DNA of 12,972 nucleotides from positions 1-12,972 of the forward strand of contig SKLB01000259.1 in NCBI GenBank assembly GCA_007123465.1, written 5' to 3'. How positions within the stretch are numbered: position 1 is the first letter of the stretch; each line of letters opens with the position of its first letter. The position numbers were made by a program, and so were the translations under genes. The DNA comes from Spirochaetales bacterium (GTDB taxonomy: Bacteria > Spirochaetota > Spirochaetia > DSM-27196 > PWMO01). This document shows, one piece after another, positions 1 to 7,914 of this stretch. Below the pieces are notes generated by a model, which was not told the DNA's origin, searched no databases, and worked only from the letters and a program-made list of their open reading frames with translations.

Positions 1-2
1 CT

Positions 3-725
3 GAATACCGCAGCGCTGCGTACAGCGTTGTTGCCAGCGGCGTGACCACGCTGCCGCAGCGAGTCAGCTTCCCGTTCTCGCTGATTGTCGAGCCGCACGA
101 GGTTATCGAGGGCGTATCTCCGTCGTTTAACCGCCTGATACCGGCGTGGGGCCTGCGCCGCAATCTTTACGCGCTGCTGCGCAACCAGCTGAAATACCAG
201 CGGCGCAACCGCGCCCGGCGCCATCGGTTTGACTTCGGCTTCCTGCGTGATGACATTGTAGCGATGATGACAGAGGCTATGCCCCGGCTTGAATCGATTA
301 CTTCACCGCAGCGCTACTACCTCGAAGAACAGATCGAAGGCATCGGCGCCAACGTTGTGTTCGAAAAGGACCGCGTTGAGGCGATTAAAACCTATGGCTA
401 CTTCATCGACTACGCGCGCTGCCTGGAGCGCGCACAGCAGATGCAGCAGCGTCTGGTGTGCGACGCGGAGCCGATACTGCCGCAGGACCTCGCCGATCGC
501 GACCTCCTGCTGCGGCTGCGCCAGATGAATCTCGATTTTGAGCAGTCGGTAACAGCGGCGCGAGAGCGCGACTCTGCCCGCGGCAGCCGCATCATCGGCG
601 ACTACTCACTGACACACCCGTGTTTAGAGGACGACGACGTAGTGCGGCACTGTGCGGCTGAGACCGAGCGCCACAATGCCGAAATCGCCGAGCTGTTGCG
701 CTATCTTGACAATAGTGGCTGCTAA
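3..725 (+). CDS. Unrecognised protein, C-terminal part (5' end outside window)
   Basis: The reading frame is open from base 3 to the TAA at 723-725, giving about 240 residues with no stop. The first possible start inside the window is a GTG at 42, but no Shine-Dalgarno sequence precedes it and the frame continues to the window edge, so I treat the gene as truncated. I do not recognise the family. The visible part has a hydrophobic, Pro-containing stretch near the start, a very basic patch with many Arg residues (about residues 50-65 after the GTG), and then a mostly helical, charged region with many Arg, Glu, Leu and Gln residues up to the C-terminus. No membrane segment or catalytic motif stands out. 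It lies 18 bp upstream of the HD-domain gene on the same strand, so the two are probably co-transcribed. Confidence 0.7.
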   Translation, partial: EYRSAAYSVVASGVTTLPQRVSFPFSLIVEPHEVIEGVSPSFNRLIPAWGLRRNLYALLRNQLKYQRRNRARRHRFDFGFLRDDIVAMMTEAMPRLESITSPQRYYLEEQIEGIGANVVFEKDRVEAIKTYGYFIDYARCLERAQQMQQRLVCDAEPILPQDLADRDLLLRLRQMNLDFEQSVTAARERDSARGSRIIGDYSLTHPCLEDDDVVRHCAAETERHNAEIAELLRYLDNSGC

Positions 726-731
726 ACGCAC

Positions 732-737
732 AGGAGG
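732..737 (+). promoter_or_regulatory. Shine-Dalgarno site fixing a GTG start
   Basis: A perfect AGGAGG lies 6 bases upstream of the GTG at 744. It is the reason for choosing that GTG as the start of the HD-domain gene, and it shows that the gene is translated on its own signal although it sits only 18 bp after the previous stop. Confidence 0.85.
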
Positions 738-743
738 AACTCC

Positions 744-1829
744 GTGGTACAACAGTTGCAGGCGCTCCTTCCTCTGCCCTACTACCTGGCTTCGTTCAGC
801 GCCCTGGATCGGTACTTCCACCGTCCATACGGGCAGAACCTCTACATAACCGTTCGCGGCAGCCTGGTTGACCTGGCCAGGCTGCACGGCGAGTTGGAAT
901 ACCCCGGTGTCGATGAATGGGACGCCGCGTTACCCAATGGCGAGGGGAATATCTACTATCGCTGCATCGAAGACAGCGCAGACTTTGCGCGATTCGGTTT
1001 CAGCGTGCTCGATCTGCTGTTCGATCCGCGAGCCGATACATTCTATGACCGCAGCGACGCCTACCAGCTGCTGCGTGCGCCGGATCTGCCGGTGAGCAGC
1101 AGCGACGACCCGGCAACCTTCTGGCAAGCCGCAGTTCTCAGCGCACGCTACGGTTACAGTATCGCGGGACTCGAGGCACCGTCACCCGCCACACTGCGCG
1201 CAACTCCGGTCGAAGCCCAGCGGCAATCGCTGATCGACGTCCTGTGCGGCAGTTACGCATGGAAGGGTCTGCGCCGGTTGATGAACCACGGCGCAGTAGA
1301 GGCGTTGTGGCCCGAGCTGCAGCCAATGAACGGAACCGTTCACTCCAAGGAAGAGCACCCCGAAGGCAACGTCTGGCAGCATTCGCTGGAGACGCTGCGC
1401 TATCGCAAGGCCAACGATTTGACGCTGACCATGGCGCTGCTGCTGCACGACGCCGGCAAGCCGTACGCGCGCAAGACGCGCGAGCGCGCCTTTGACAAGC
1501 ACGCCGAGATCGGCGCCCGAACCGCGGTATCACTGCTGCGTCGGCTGAAGTTCTCGCAGCAGTTTATCGACGATGTGGCGTGGCTGGTTCGCAATCATAT
1601 GCTGCCCGGCAACCTGCACCGGCTGCCGACCTACCGCAGCGAGAAAGCGATGGCTTCGCCGCTGTTCCCGCTGCTGCTGGAGCTCTACCGCTGCGACCTC
1701 TCTTCAACCTATCGTGGCCCCGACGGCTACTACCGGGCCTGCAAGGTCTACCGCAGCTTCCTCAAGCATCAGTCCAATCCGTTCCGCGCGGCCGACGGCA
1801 AGAAGCTGCTCAAGCTCTACGTGGAGTAG
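744..1829 (+). CDS. HD-domain protein related to tRNA nucleotidyltransferases, with degenerate catalytic head
   Basis: This 361-residue protein starts at GTG with a perfect AGGAGG. Its second half is a metal-dependent HD phosphohydrolase domain: His213 (in WQHS), the His235-Asp236 pair (LLLHDAGKP), His253 (KHAEIGA) and His285 (NHML) supply the usual metal ligands. The LLHDAGKP context is that of the HD domain attached to bacterial CCA-adding enzymes and poly(A) polymerases. The N-terminal 110 residues resemble a worn version of their nucleotidyltransferase head: FSVLDLLFDPRADTFYD (residues 86-102) aligns by eye with the FTINALAYDP...D motif. The usual GGxVRD and DxDxxT catalytic motifs are not visible, so CCA addition is unlikely. 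A phosphatase or phosphodiesterase role is possible, with unknown substrate. The gene ends 6 bp before the convergent threonine synthase gene. Confidence 0.8.
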   Translation: MVQQLQALLPLPYYLASFSALDRYFHRPYGQNLYITVRGSLVDLARLHGELEYPGVDEWDAALPNGEGNIYYRCIEDSADFARFGFSVLDLLFDPRADTFYDRSDAYQLLRAPDLPVSSSDDPATFWQAAVLSARYGYSIAGLEAPSPATLRATPVEAQRQSLIDVLCGSYAWKGLRRLMNHGAVEALWPELQPMNGTVHSKEEHPEGNVWQHSLETLRYRKANDLTLTMALLLHDAGKPYARKTRERAFDKHAEIGARTAVSLLRRLKFSQQFIDDVAWLVRNHMLPGNLHRLPTYRSEKAMASPLFPLLLELYRCDLSSTYRGPDGYYRACKVYRSFLKHQSNPFRAADGKKLLKLYVE

Positions 1830-1835
1830 CCGCGG

Positions 1836-3149
1836 TCAGGCAAAGGTGCCGAGCAGATACTGCTTGAGCGCTGCTGCACTGCTCTCAACCGCGGTGGCCT
1901 GCTTGGGACGCTTGAGCGACGCCGCCAGCTGCGCCGGCAGCGTCGGCCTGGTACCGGTGGCCTGCTCGACCACCTCCAGAAACTTCCCCGGATGCGCGGT
2001 GGCCAGGCAGATTACCGCCGGATCGGTACGCGTATGCTGCTGACAGTACCGTTCAGCCGCCAGCACCCCGGTGGCGGTGTGCGGATCCAGAAAGATTCCG
2101 CTGCGGCTGTAGTAGCGCTCGATGGTTGCCAGGGTCTCTGCATCGCTGATGACCGCCGCCTCGATGCAGCTCCGCATCGCCTCGACATCGGCACCGAACA
2201 GCGCTGAGAGGCGTTCGAAGTTGCTCGGGTTGCCCACGTCCATGGCGTTGGAAAGCGTCTGGACCGAGGGCCGCGGCGTGAACACTCCGCTGGCCAGATA
2301 TTCGGGAATGACGTCGTTGGCGTTGGTGGTAGCCAGAAACCGCTCGACGCGCATACCCCAGCGCCACGCCAGCACGCCGGCGGTGAGATTACCAAAATTA
2401 CCGCTGGGCACACAGAACAGCGGCGGCTGCCGGCTGAGCGCGCGCCACTGCGCGGCCGCCCAGACGTAGTAGAATGACTGCGGCAGCAGCCGCCCCAGGT
2501 TGATGGAATTGGCCGAGGTCAGCACCAGCTGCCGATTCAACTCACGGTCAACAAAAGCTTCTTTGACCATGCGCTGGCAATCATCAAACGAGCCGCGAAC
2601 CTCCAGCGCAGATACATTGCCGCCCACGGTGGTGAGCTGCTGCTCCTGCAGCGGGCTGACTCTGCCCGATGGATAGAGAATCACCACGCTGATGTTATCG
2701 CGGCCGTGGAATGCCTGCGCTACAGCGCTGCCGGTATCCCCGCTGGTTGCGGTCAGGATGACCGCGTGACGGTCGCGGTGGCTCAGGAAGTGCTCCATAC
2801 ACGCCGCCAGGAACGAGGCACCGAAGTCCTTGAACGCGCACGAGGGACCGTGAAATAGCTCCAGCAGCTGTATCGCGCCGCCAAGCGGGGCAAGCCGCGG
2901 CGAGAATTCGAAGGAGCGCTCGACTATCGCCCGTGATTGGCTGCGCGAGAGCTCGTCACCCAGCACCCCGTAACACAGTTCAGTTGCGATTTCGTTGAAC
3001 GAACTCTGCGCAGTGAAGCCGGCGATGAGGGTCGACAGGTCGGGCTGCTGCAGCGGGAGGTAGAGTCCGCCGTCGGGAGCCAGGCCGCGGAACACGGCGG
3101 TGGCAAAGTCCACCTGTTCGCTGAGGTCACGCGTGCTGGCGAACATCAT
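1836..3149 (-). CDS. thrC: Threonine synthase
   Basis: This protein makes L-threonine from O-phospho-L-homoserine, the last step of threonine synthesis, using pyridoxal phosphate in the cytoplasm. It has 437 residues, close to the E. coli-type ThrC length. The N-terminus carries the family STRD (residues 5-8). Lys107 in SCAFKDFGASF is the cofactor lysine. TSGDTGSA (135-142) is the phosphate-binding loop, and SGNFGN and SNAMDVGNPSNFERL follow in the expected order. I chose the first ATG at 3149 because it overlaps the stop of the aspartate kinase gene as ATGA, which implies translational coupling. A second ATG follows directly. The TGA at 1836-1838 faces the HD-domain gene with a 6-bp gap and no visible terminator hairpin. 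Confidence 0.96.
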   Translation of the reverse strand: MMFASTRDLSEQVDFATAVFRGLAPDGGLYLPLQQPDLSTLIAGFTAQSSFNEIATELCYGVLGDELSRSQSRAIVERSFEFSPRLAPLGGAIQLLELFHGPSCAFKDFGASFLAACMEHFLSHRDRHAVILTATSGDTGSAVAQAFHGRDNISVVILYPSGRVSPLQEQQLTTVGGNVSALEVRGSFDDCQRMVKEAFVDRELNRQLVLTSANSINLGRLLPQSFYYVWAAAQWRALSRQPPLFCVPSGNFGNLTAGVLAWRWGMRVERFLATTNANDVIPEYLASGVFTPRPSVQTLSNAMDVGNPSNFERLSALFGADVEAMRSCIEAAVISDAETLATIERYYSRSGIFLDPHTATGVLAAERYCQQHTRTDPAVICLATAHPGKFLEVVEQATGTRPTLPAQLAASLKRPKQATAVESSAAALKQYLLGTFA

Positions 3150-4549
3150 GTAGGCGCTCCCGACTCAGCGGCACCGAAGAACGCGCGGTGCACAACCTGC
3201 AGAGCCCGCGCACGATCCTGGCGGTGGACCAGAAACGAGATATTCATCTCGCTGGACCCCTGCGCTATAGCCAGAATATTGATCTCCGCGTCACCGAGCG
3301 CGCTGAACAGCTTCCCCGAGATTCCGGGTGAACCGCGCATCTTCTCCCCGATCACCGCGATAATCTCCAGATCTTCGATCAGCTCGAAACGTTCAATCAG
3401 CTTGTGCGAGAGCTCGTGAGCCAGCTCGCGCCCCAGCCCCTCGATGGCGCTCCGCGCCTGCCCCTGGCGGCAGACGATGCAGATGCTGTGCTCGCTGGAG
3501 GCCTGCGATATCATGATCACGTTGACCCCGACCTGAGCCAGCGTGGAGAAGACCCGCCCGGCTATTCCCGGAACTCCCACCATACCGCCACCTTCGACAT
3601 TCACCAGCGAGACGTTGTCGATCGATGCAATACCGGTGATCGGGTGCTTGTCGTGCACAACGTCCTCCGAGATGCGCGTACCTGGCGCGGTCGGGTTGAG
3701 CGTGTTGCGTATCCAGATCGGGATGTTCTTCTCTACCGCCGGAATCATGGTATAGGGGTGGATCACTTCTGCACCGAAGTAGGACAGCTCCATCGCTTCC
3801 TTGAACGACAACTGCCCGACCACGAAAGCCTCGGGAACGTGACGCGGATCGGCACTCAGGACGCCGTCGACATCGGTCCAGATCTCGATGGCATCGGCGT
3901 CCACAGCCGCCGCCACCAGCGAGGCGGTATAATCCGAACCGTTGCGACCCAGCGTGGTGGTCACGCCTTCTGCGGTTGCCGCAATGAAGCCGGTTATGAC
4001 CGGAATCCCGCGCGTTTGTGCCAGCACCTCGGCAATCAGGCGGTAGCTCCGCGCAAAGTCAACCGCAGCACTGCCGTGATAGTTGTCGGTGACAATCATG
4101 GTGCGAGCATCCACGGTCACCGCGGGGGTTTCACGCGAGTCCAGGTAGGCGGACACCAGGCGGCAGCTCATCCGTTCACCAAAGCTGGCAATCACATCCA
4201 GCGTGCGCGCTGAACACTCCTTGACCAGCTCCACACCGCGCAACAGTTCGGTCAATTCATGCACCAGCTGTTCGAGCAGAGCTATCACCACCGAGCGCTC
4301 GGCTGCGCCGAAAAGACGCTCGACAGCCTCCCGATGCTGCGCCAGGATCCCGGCCGCGTGATCGTGATAGGCTGCATCTCCCACAGCCGCCTCACCGGCG
4401 CACTGCAGCAGAAGGTTGGTGACGCCCTTCATAGCAGACAGTACCACCGCTACCGGCTCTCGCTCGCGCGCGCTGCCGATTATGCTGCAGACGTCCTGGA
4501 TCCTGGCTGCGTCTGCCAGTGAACTGCCGCCAAATTTCAGTACTCTCAT
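3146..4549 (-). CDS. lysC: Aspartate kinase, monofunctional, with two ACT domains
   Basis: This enzyme phosphorylates L-aspartate, the first step toward lysine, methionine and threonine. It has 467 residues. The kinase domain has KFGGSS (5-10), SFGER (122-126), TLGRNGSDYTA (199-209) and WTDVDGV (224-230). Two ACT regulatory domains follow at about 311-385 and 394-460; the first starts with VNVEGGGMVGVPG and the second contains GSPGISGKLFSAL and IAQGSSEMNISF. These ACT sequences resemble those of the ThrA kinase half more than the short LysC forms, yet no homoserine dehydrogenase domain is attached. The gene precedes thrC in one operon, which suggests feedback by threonine; that is inference. 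The ATG at 4549 has an AGGGG on the coding strand (4561-4565) 11 bases upstream and a promoter candidate just beyond it. It could equally be named thrA. Confidence 0.95.
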   Translation of the reverse strand: MRVLKFGGSSLADAARIQDVCSIIGSAREREPVAVVLSAMKGVTNLLLQCAGEAAVGDAAYHDHAAGILAQHREAVERLFGAAERSVVIALLEQLVHELTELLRGVELVKECSARTLDVIASFGERMSCRLVSAYLDSRETPAVTVDARTMIVTDNYHGSAAVDFARSYRLIAEVLAQTRGIPVITGFIAATAEGVTTTLGRNGSDYTASLVAAAVDADAIEIWTDVDGVLSADPRHVPEAFVVGQLSFKEAMELSYFGAEVIHPYTMIPAVEKNIPIWIRNTLNPTAPGTRISEDVVHDKHPITGIASIDNVSLVNVEGGGMVGVPGIAGRVFSTLAQVGVNVIMISQASSEHSICIVCRQGQARSAIEGLGRELAHELSHKLIERFELIEDLEIIAVIGEKMRGSPGISGKLFSALGDAEINILAIAQGSSEMNISFLVHRQDRARALQVVHRAFFGAAESGAPT

Positions 4550-4581
4550 CCGGTTGTGTACCCCTGTATGGACTGGAGCCC

Positions 4582-4610
4582 ATAATCGGGCAAAGCTCGA
4601 TAAAAATCAA
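4582..4610 (-). promoter_or_regulatory. Candidate sigma-70-type promoter of the aspartate kinase - thrC operon
   Basis: Read on the minus strand, TTGATT (4610-4605) serves as -35 and GATTAT (4587-4582) as -10, with an exact 17-base spacer. Each box matches the consensus at four of six positions. A start near 4575 would give a leader of about 26 bases that contains the AGGGG at 4565-4561. The leader is too short for an attenuator or riboswitch. Confidence 0.45.
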
Positions 4611-4644
4611 GTTTGCATCAGTAGCGAAAAGCGTCCATCGGCGC

Positions 4645-4650
4645 TATGAT
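4645..4650 (+). promoter_or_regulatory. Candidate -10 box of the lipoprotein - murA unit
   Basis: TATGAT matches the -10 consensus at five of six positions and ends 6 bases before the ATG at 4657. Transcription would then start at or next to the A of the start codon, giving a leaderless mRNA. This fits the absence of any Shine-Dalgarno sequence. No good -35 box sits at the right distance; the best hexamer, TAGCGA at 4622-4627, matches at three positions. Confidence 0.3.
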
Positions 4651-4656
4651 AGCGGT

Positions 4657-5865
4657 ATGCTCGAATCGTTTACAGCGGTTCTTAAATTCCTCGCGCCGCT
4701 GCTGGTAGTAATGGCGTTGAGCAACTGCGCTACCACCGATCCGGCCGCACCGAGAGAAGCCGCACCACCGCCGGAGCGCACAGTAGAAGAACCGGTTGTA
4801 ACTGCTGAACCCGAGCCGGCCCCCGAGGCGGTACCGGCGGCCCCGCCATCGCCCGCAGAGGCCCGCGACTTGATTCGCCGCGCCGCTGCACACGTGAGCT
4901 ACGGCATAGGCGTACGAGTTGACCAGGACAACTACCTCGGCGCGGTAGCCGACGTTGACGGAAACGGCCAACTGGACATCGGGCTGCTGCTGCTGGGCGA
5001 AGACTATGACGAACAGGCCGATCTGCGGCTACTCTCGGATACCACCCGGCTCTACCACGAAGACGCGCGTACGCCCGAGCTCTACCTGGCTGTGCTGAGC
5101 GCTCGCAACGGCGGCTTCAGCGAGCGTCACCGGTTCAACCTCGGGCGAAGGCGCGTTGTCTCCGATGTTGCCGTACACCCGCTGCGCCTGGACCGGGCCT
5201 CACCGGCAGCCTTTGTGGTGAGCGTTACCACCCGCGATGGATCCGAGCAGTACTGGAACACGTTCAGCGGTGACGGAATCCCGACCACGCTGCTGGTAGA
5301 CAACACCGGCACCACGCGCACCGTATTGGCCGACATCGACGGTAATCACCGGCTGGACTTCATTCGCTATCAGACAGTTTTTGAGCAGGGCCGCGGCTAC
5401 GACACCCTGATAAGCTGGACCCGCTGGTCCAGCGCGGGATTCGAGGCCGTTGAAACCACCAACGTGGTGCGCAACCTGAGGAGCTTCCTGGATTGGGCCG
5501 CAGAGAGTTTGAGCCACGGTGCCTGGCAGCAGTTTGTCGACCGGGCGCTGTTGCCTGCCACCCTCTCAGAGCTGGCTCACGCCGGGCTGGCTCCGGTACA
5601 GATGATCGACCGGCTGTTGATACCCGAAAACGGCAACCGCTGGAGCGGCCTGGTGGCGCGGCAGCGAATCGAAGAGGTGATCTTTCCCGAGATAATGCGC
5701 AACCCGTTCCGCGATATCGGTATCCGGACCAGCTTTCGCACCTCGCTGCGCGTGATAACCGCGCACGGTGACAGGTTTTTCTTCCTCGCCGAGATCGGCA
5801 TGCAGCAGAACCCGTTTCAGCCGCAGCAGTTCTTCTTTGAACCGATAGCATCACAAGGGGAGTAG
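4657..5865 (+). CDS. Predicted lipoprotein with two Ca-binding-type Asp loops
   Basis: The protein has 402 residues and no family I can name. Residues 1-24 form a lipoprotein signal with one Lys, a hydrophobic core and the lipobox LSNC (Cys24). Asn at -1 is unusual for proteobacteria but tolerated in spirochaetes. A Pro/Glu/Ala-rich linker (about 27-68) should hold the folded part away from the membrane. Two loops, DVDGNGQLD (99-107) and DIDGNHRLD (226-234), have the Dx(D/N)GNxxxD pattern of EF-hand-like, dockerin-like and FG-GAP/VCBS Ca-binding loops, with beta-rich sequence around them. The C-terminus is hydrophobic and aromatic and ends in Phe-rich strands. I chose ATG 4657 because a longer frame from GTG 4519 would overlap the kinase gene and bury the signal peptide. 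murA follows after 6 bp, so the two are co-transcribed. Confidence 0.82.
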   Translation: MLESFTAVLKFLAPLLVVMALSNCATTDPAAPREAAPPPERTVEEPVVTAEPEPAPEAVPAAPPSPAEARDLIRRAAAHVSYGIGVRVDQDNYLGAVADVDGNGQLDIGLLLLGEDYDEQADLRLLSDTTRLYHEDARTPELYLAVLSARNGGFSERHRFNLGRRRVVSDVAVHPLRLDRASPAAFVVSVTTRDGSEQYWNTFSGDGIPTTLLVDNTGTTRTVLADIDGNHRLDFIRYQTVFEQGRGYDTLISWTRWSSAGFEAVETTNVVRNLRSFLDWAAESLSHGAWQQFVDRALLPATLSELAHAGLAPVQMIDRLLIPENGNRWSGLVARQRIEEVIFPEIMRNPFRDIGIRTSFRTSLRVITAHGDRFFFLAEIGMQQNPFQPQQFFFEPIASQGE

Positions 5866-5871
5866 AGTTCG

Positions 5872-7161
5872 ATGTACAAGTATCTGATCGAAGGCGGCAC
5901 CCCGGTCAACGGCACAATCCGCGCCAGCGGCAACAAGAACGCCGCGCTGCCCTGCCTGGCGGCCACCCTGTTGAGCGACGAGCCGGTGACGTTGCGCAAC
6001 ATCCCCGATATCGAAGACGTACAGGTGGTCATCGATATTCTGACTCATCTCGGAGCAACGGTTACCCGGGGTTCAAGCCGCGGGGCCTACACCATCAGCG
6101 TCAATGACATCCGCAGCTGTGAGATCCCGGACTCGCTGGCCTCAAAGATTCGGGCCTCGATTCTGTTTGCCGGTCCTCTGCTGGCGCGCTGCGGCAGCGT
6201 TGAGATGCCTCCGCCGGGCGGCGATGTCATCGGGCGGCGGCGGCTCGACACGCATTTCCTGGCCCTGGCCGCACTGGGTGCCGACGTCCAGATCGACGGC
6301 CGGTTCCGCGTCCGGGCAAAACGGCTGGTAGGCAATGAGATCTTCCTGGATGAGGCGTCGGTAACCGCAACCGAGAATGCGGTCATGGCCGCCGTGCTGG
6401 CCGAGGGTCTCACGGTTATCGAAAACGCCGCCTCCGAACCGCACATCCAGGATCTGTGCAACATGCTCAATGCGATGGGCGCCGGTATCAGCGGCGTGGG
6501 TTCCAACATTCTGCGCATCAACGGCGTCAAGAAGCTGCACGGCACCGACTTCCGCATCGGGTCAGACTACATGGAAATCGGTTCACTGATCGGGCTGGCC
6601 GCGGCTACGCGCGGTGAGCTGACTATCGAGGACGCCCCGGCGTGTCACATGCGTATGATCCGCATCGCCTTTGCCAAACTGGGTATCGGCTGGGAACAGG
6701 AGGGTGACACCATCCACATCCCAGCGCAACAGCGCCTGACGGTAGTCTCCGATATGGGCGGCGTAATTCCAAAAATTGACGACGCTCCCTGGCCGGGCTT
6801 TCCGCCGGACCTCACCAGCATAGTGCTGGTGGTTGCCACGCAGGTTGACGGAACCGTGCTGGTCTACGAAAAGATGTTTGAATCGAGAATGTTTTTTGTG
6901 GACAAACTCATCGGTATGGGAGCGCGGATCGTGCTGTGCGATCCGCACCGTGCGGTCATCTCCGGGCCGAGCAGACTGACCGGCTCGGTACTGACCTCGC
7001 CGGATGTGCGCGCCGGCATGGCGATGGTGATTGCGGCTCTGTGCGCCGAAGGCCAGAGCATTATCCACAACGTCTATCAGATCGAACGCGGCTATGAGAA
7101 CCTGGCTTCTCGACTCAGTGCGCTGGGCATCAGCATAACCCGCGTTACCGTTGACGAATAG
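5872..7161 (+). CDS. murA: UDP-N-acetylglucosamine 1-carboxyvinyltransferase, Cys-to-Asp form
   Basis: MurA transfers enolpyruvate from phosphoenolpyruvate to UDP-GlcNAc in the cytoplasm, the first committed step of peptidoglycan synthesis. It has 429 residues, close to the usual length of about 420. Lys22-Asn23 (SGNKNAALP) matches the substrate-binding pair of E. coli, Asp313 in FPPDL matches the catalytic Asp305, and RGYE near the C-terminus is conserved. The active-site loop reads PPGGDVIGRRR, so Asp118 stands where E. coli has Cys115, the residue alkylated by fosfomycin; Arg123 matches Arg120. This exchange is known in Mycobacterium, Chlamydia and Borrelia, where the enzyme is active and fosfomycin-insensitive. 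The start ATG has AAGGGGAG ending 9 bases upstream. The gene ends 18 bp before the convergent J-domain gene, without an obvious terminator. Confidence 0.97.
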   Translation: MYKYLIEGGTPVNGTIRASGNKNAALPCLAATLLSDEPVTLRNIPDIEDVQVVIDILTHLGATVTRGSSRGAYTISVNDIRSCEIPDSLASKIRASILFAGPLLARCGSVEMPPPGGDVIGRRRLDTHFLALAALGADVQIDGRFRVRAKRLVGNEIFLDEASVTATENAVMAAVLAEGLTVIENAASEPHIQDLCNMLNAMGAGISGVGSNILRINGVKKLHGTDFRIGSDYMEIGSLIGLAAATRGELTIEDAPACHMRMIRIAFAKLGIGWEQEGDTIHIPAQQRLTVVSDMGGVIPKIDDAPWPGFPPDLTSIVLVVATQVDGTVLVYEKMFESRMFFVDKLIGMGARIVLCDPHRAVISGPSRLTGSVLTSPDVRAGMAMVIAALCAEGQSIIHNVYQIERGYENLASRLSALGISITRVTVDE

Positions 7162-7179
7162 CCGCTGCAGCTCAGCATC

Positions 7180-7914
7180 TCAGATATCGAACTCGCGCAT
7201 GATTGTCTGGTAGGCAGCCTGGACCTTAAGGTAAGCCTGCTCCGCCTGACGACGCTGCGAGTCATCGAGGCCGGCTGCTGCATCAGGGTGGAACTGAACC
7301 GCCAGAGCGCGGTAGACCCGTTTAACCTCTTCCGGCCCGGCCGCCGGTGAGACCCCCAGCACTGTGCACGCCTGGGAATCGAGAACCCGGTAGGGATCGC
7401 GCAGCGTGCGATAGCGCTCGGCGGGAATCTGCCAGCGCTCGGCAAGACGGCGCACGCGCGGCGCCGGGCAACCGATCGACAGCAACAGCTCGATCACCGC
7501 CTCCAGCTCGGCCGGCGGCAGGCGGCGACGCAGGAACTCCCCGAGTGCGGCGCTATCGGCCTGCAGCGCGAGCTCTGAGCCGTCCTGCGCAATTCGCTCG
7601 AGCCGGCCGACACAACGCCGCGAAGTCGAATAGCGTTCAATCAGCCACTGCACCACGCGCGCCCGCGTGTCCGAGGTCAGCGTACCACCGGCCACAAAGG
7701 CGAGTACCAGGATGGCGGCCTCCGGCGAAAGCGACTGCTGCGCGGTATCTTCCAGCGGATTCTCAACCAGGCGGGTTATCGAGCGGCGTTCACGCGCGCG
7801 CAGCACCGCCTGATCAACCAGGGTGCCGACCAGCAGCCCGAATCCAACACCAAACACACCGGCAGGAAGGCCGACCAGACCGCCAACCAGCGTGCCAACC
7901 GGCACGCGCCTCAT
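7180..7914 (-). CDS. DjlA-like membrane-anchored J-domain co-chaperone
   Basis: The protein has 244 residues in the order known from DjlA. A Gly-rich N-terminal membrane segment (about 5-33, with several GxxxG spacings) comes first, followed by a basic stretch (RARERR) on the cytoplasmic side. A helical middle region (about 60-170) lies where DjlA has its TerB-like domain, and a J-domain closes the protein (about 181-244) with the essential HPD at 209-211, in ALAVQFHPD. It should stimulate DnaK ATPase at the inner membrane. I chose ATG 7914 because it overlaps the stop of the upstream membrane-protein gene as ATGA; a GTG at 7953 would add 13 residues within that gene. The TerB assignment rests on position and helical character, not on a recognised motif. 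The gene is the last of a three-gene unit and may help assemble the two upstream membrane proteins, which is inference. Confidence 0.85.
   Translation of the reverse strand: MRRVPVGTLVGGLVGLPAGVFGVGFGLLVGTLVDQAVLRARERRSITRLVENPLEDTAQQSLSPEAAILVLAFVAGGTLTSDTRARVVQWLIERYSTSRRCVGRLERIAQDGSELALQADSAALGEFLRRRLPPAELEAVIELLLSIGCPAPRVRRLAERWQIPAERYRTLRDPYRVLDSQACTVLGVSPAAGPEEVKRVYRALAVQFHPDAAAGLDDSQRRQAEQAYLKVQAAYQTIMREFDI

Noticed and set aside
1830..1835. Terminator between the convergent HD-domain and thrC genes
   Set aside because: Only 6 bp separate the two stops and no hairpin with a T-run is visible on either strand. The same holds for the 18-bp gap at 7162-7179, where only a short GCTGCAGC palindrome occurs.
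3404..4213. 269-codon open frame on the plus strand
   Set aside because: It lies opposite the well-conserved aspartate kinase gene. Its His/Arg/Gly-rich translation has no family features, as expected of an antisense shadow in GC-rich DNA.
4519..4656. N-terminal extension of the lipoprotein from a GTG at 4519
   Set aside because: It would overlap the start of the divergent aspartate kinase gene, has no Shine-Dalgarno sequence, and would place the clear signal peptide 46 residues inside the protein.
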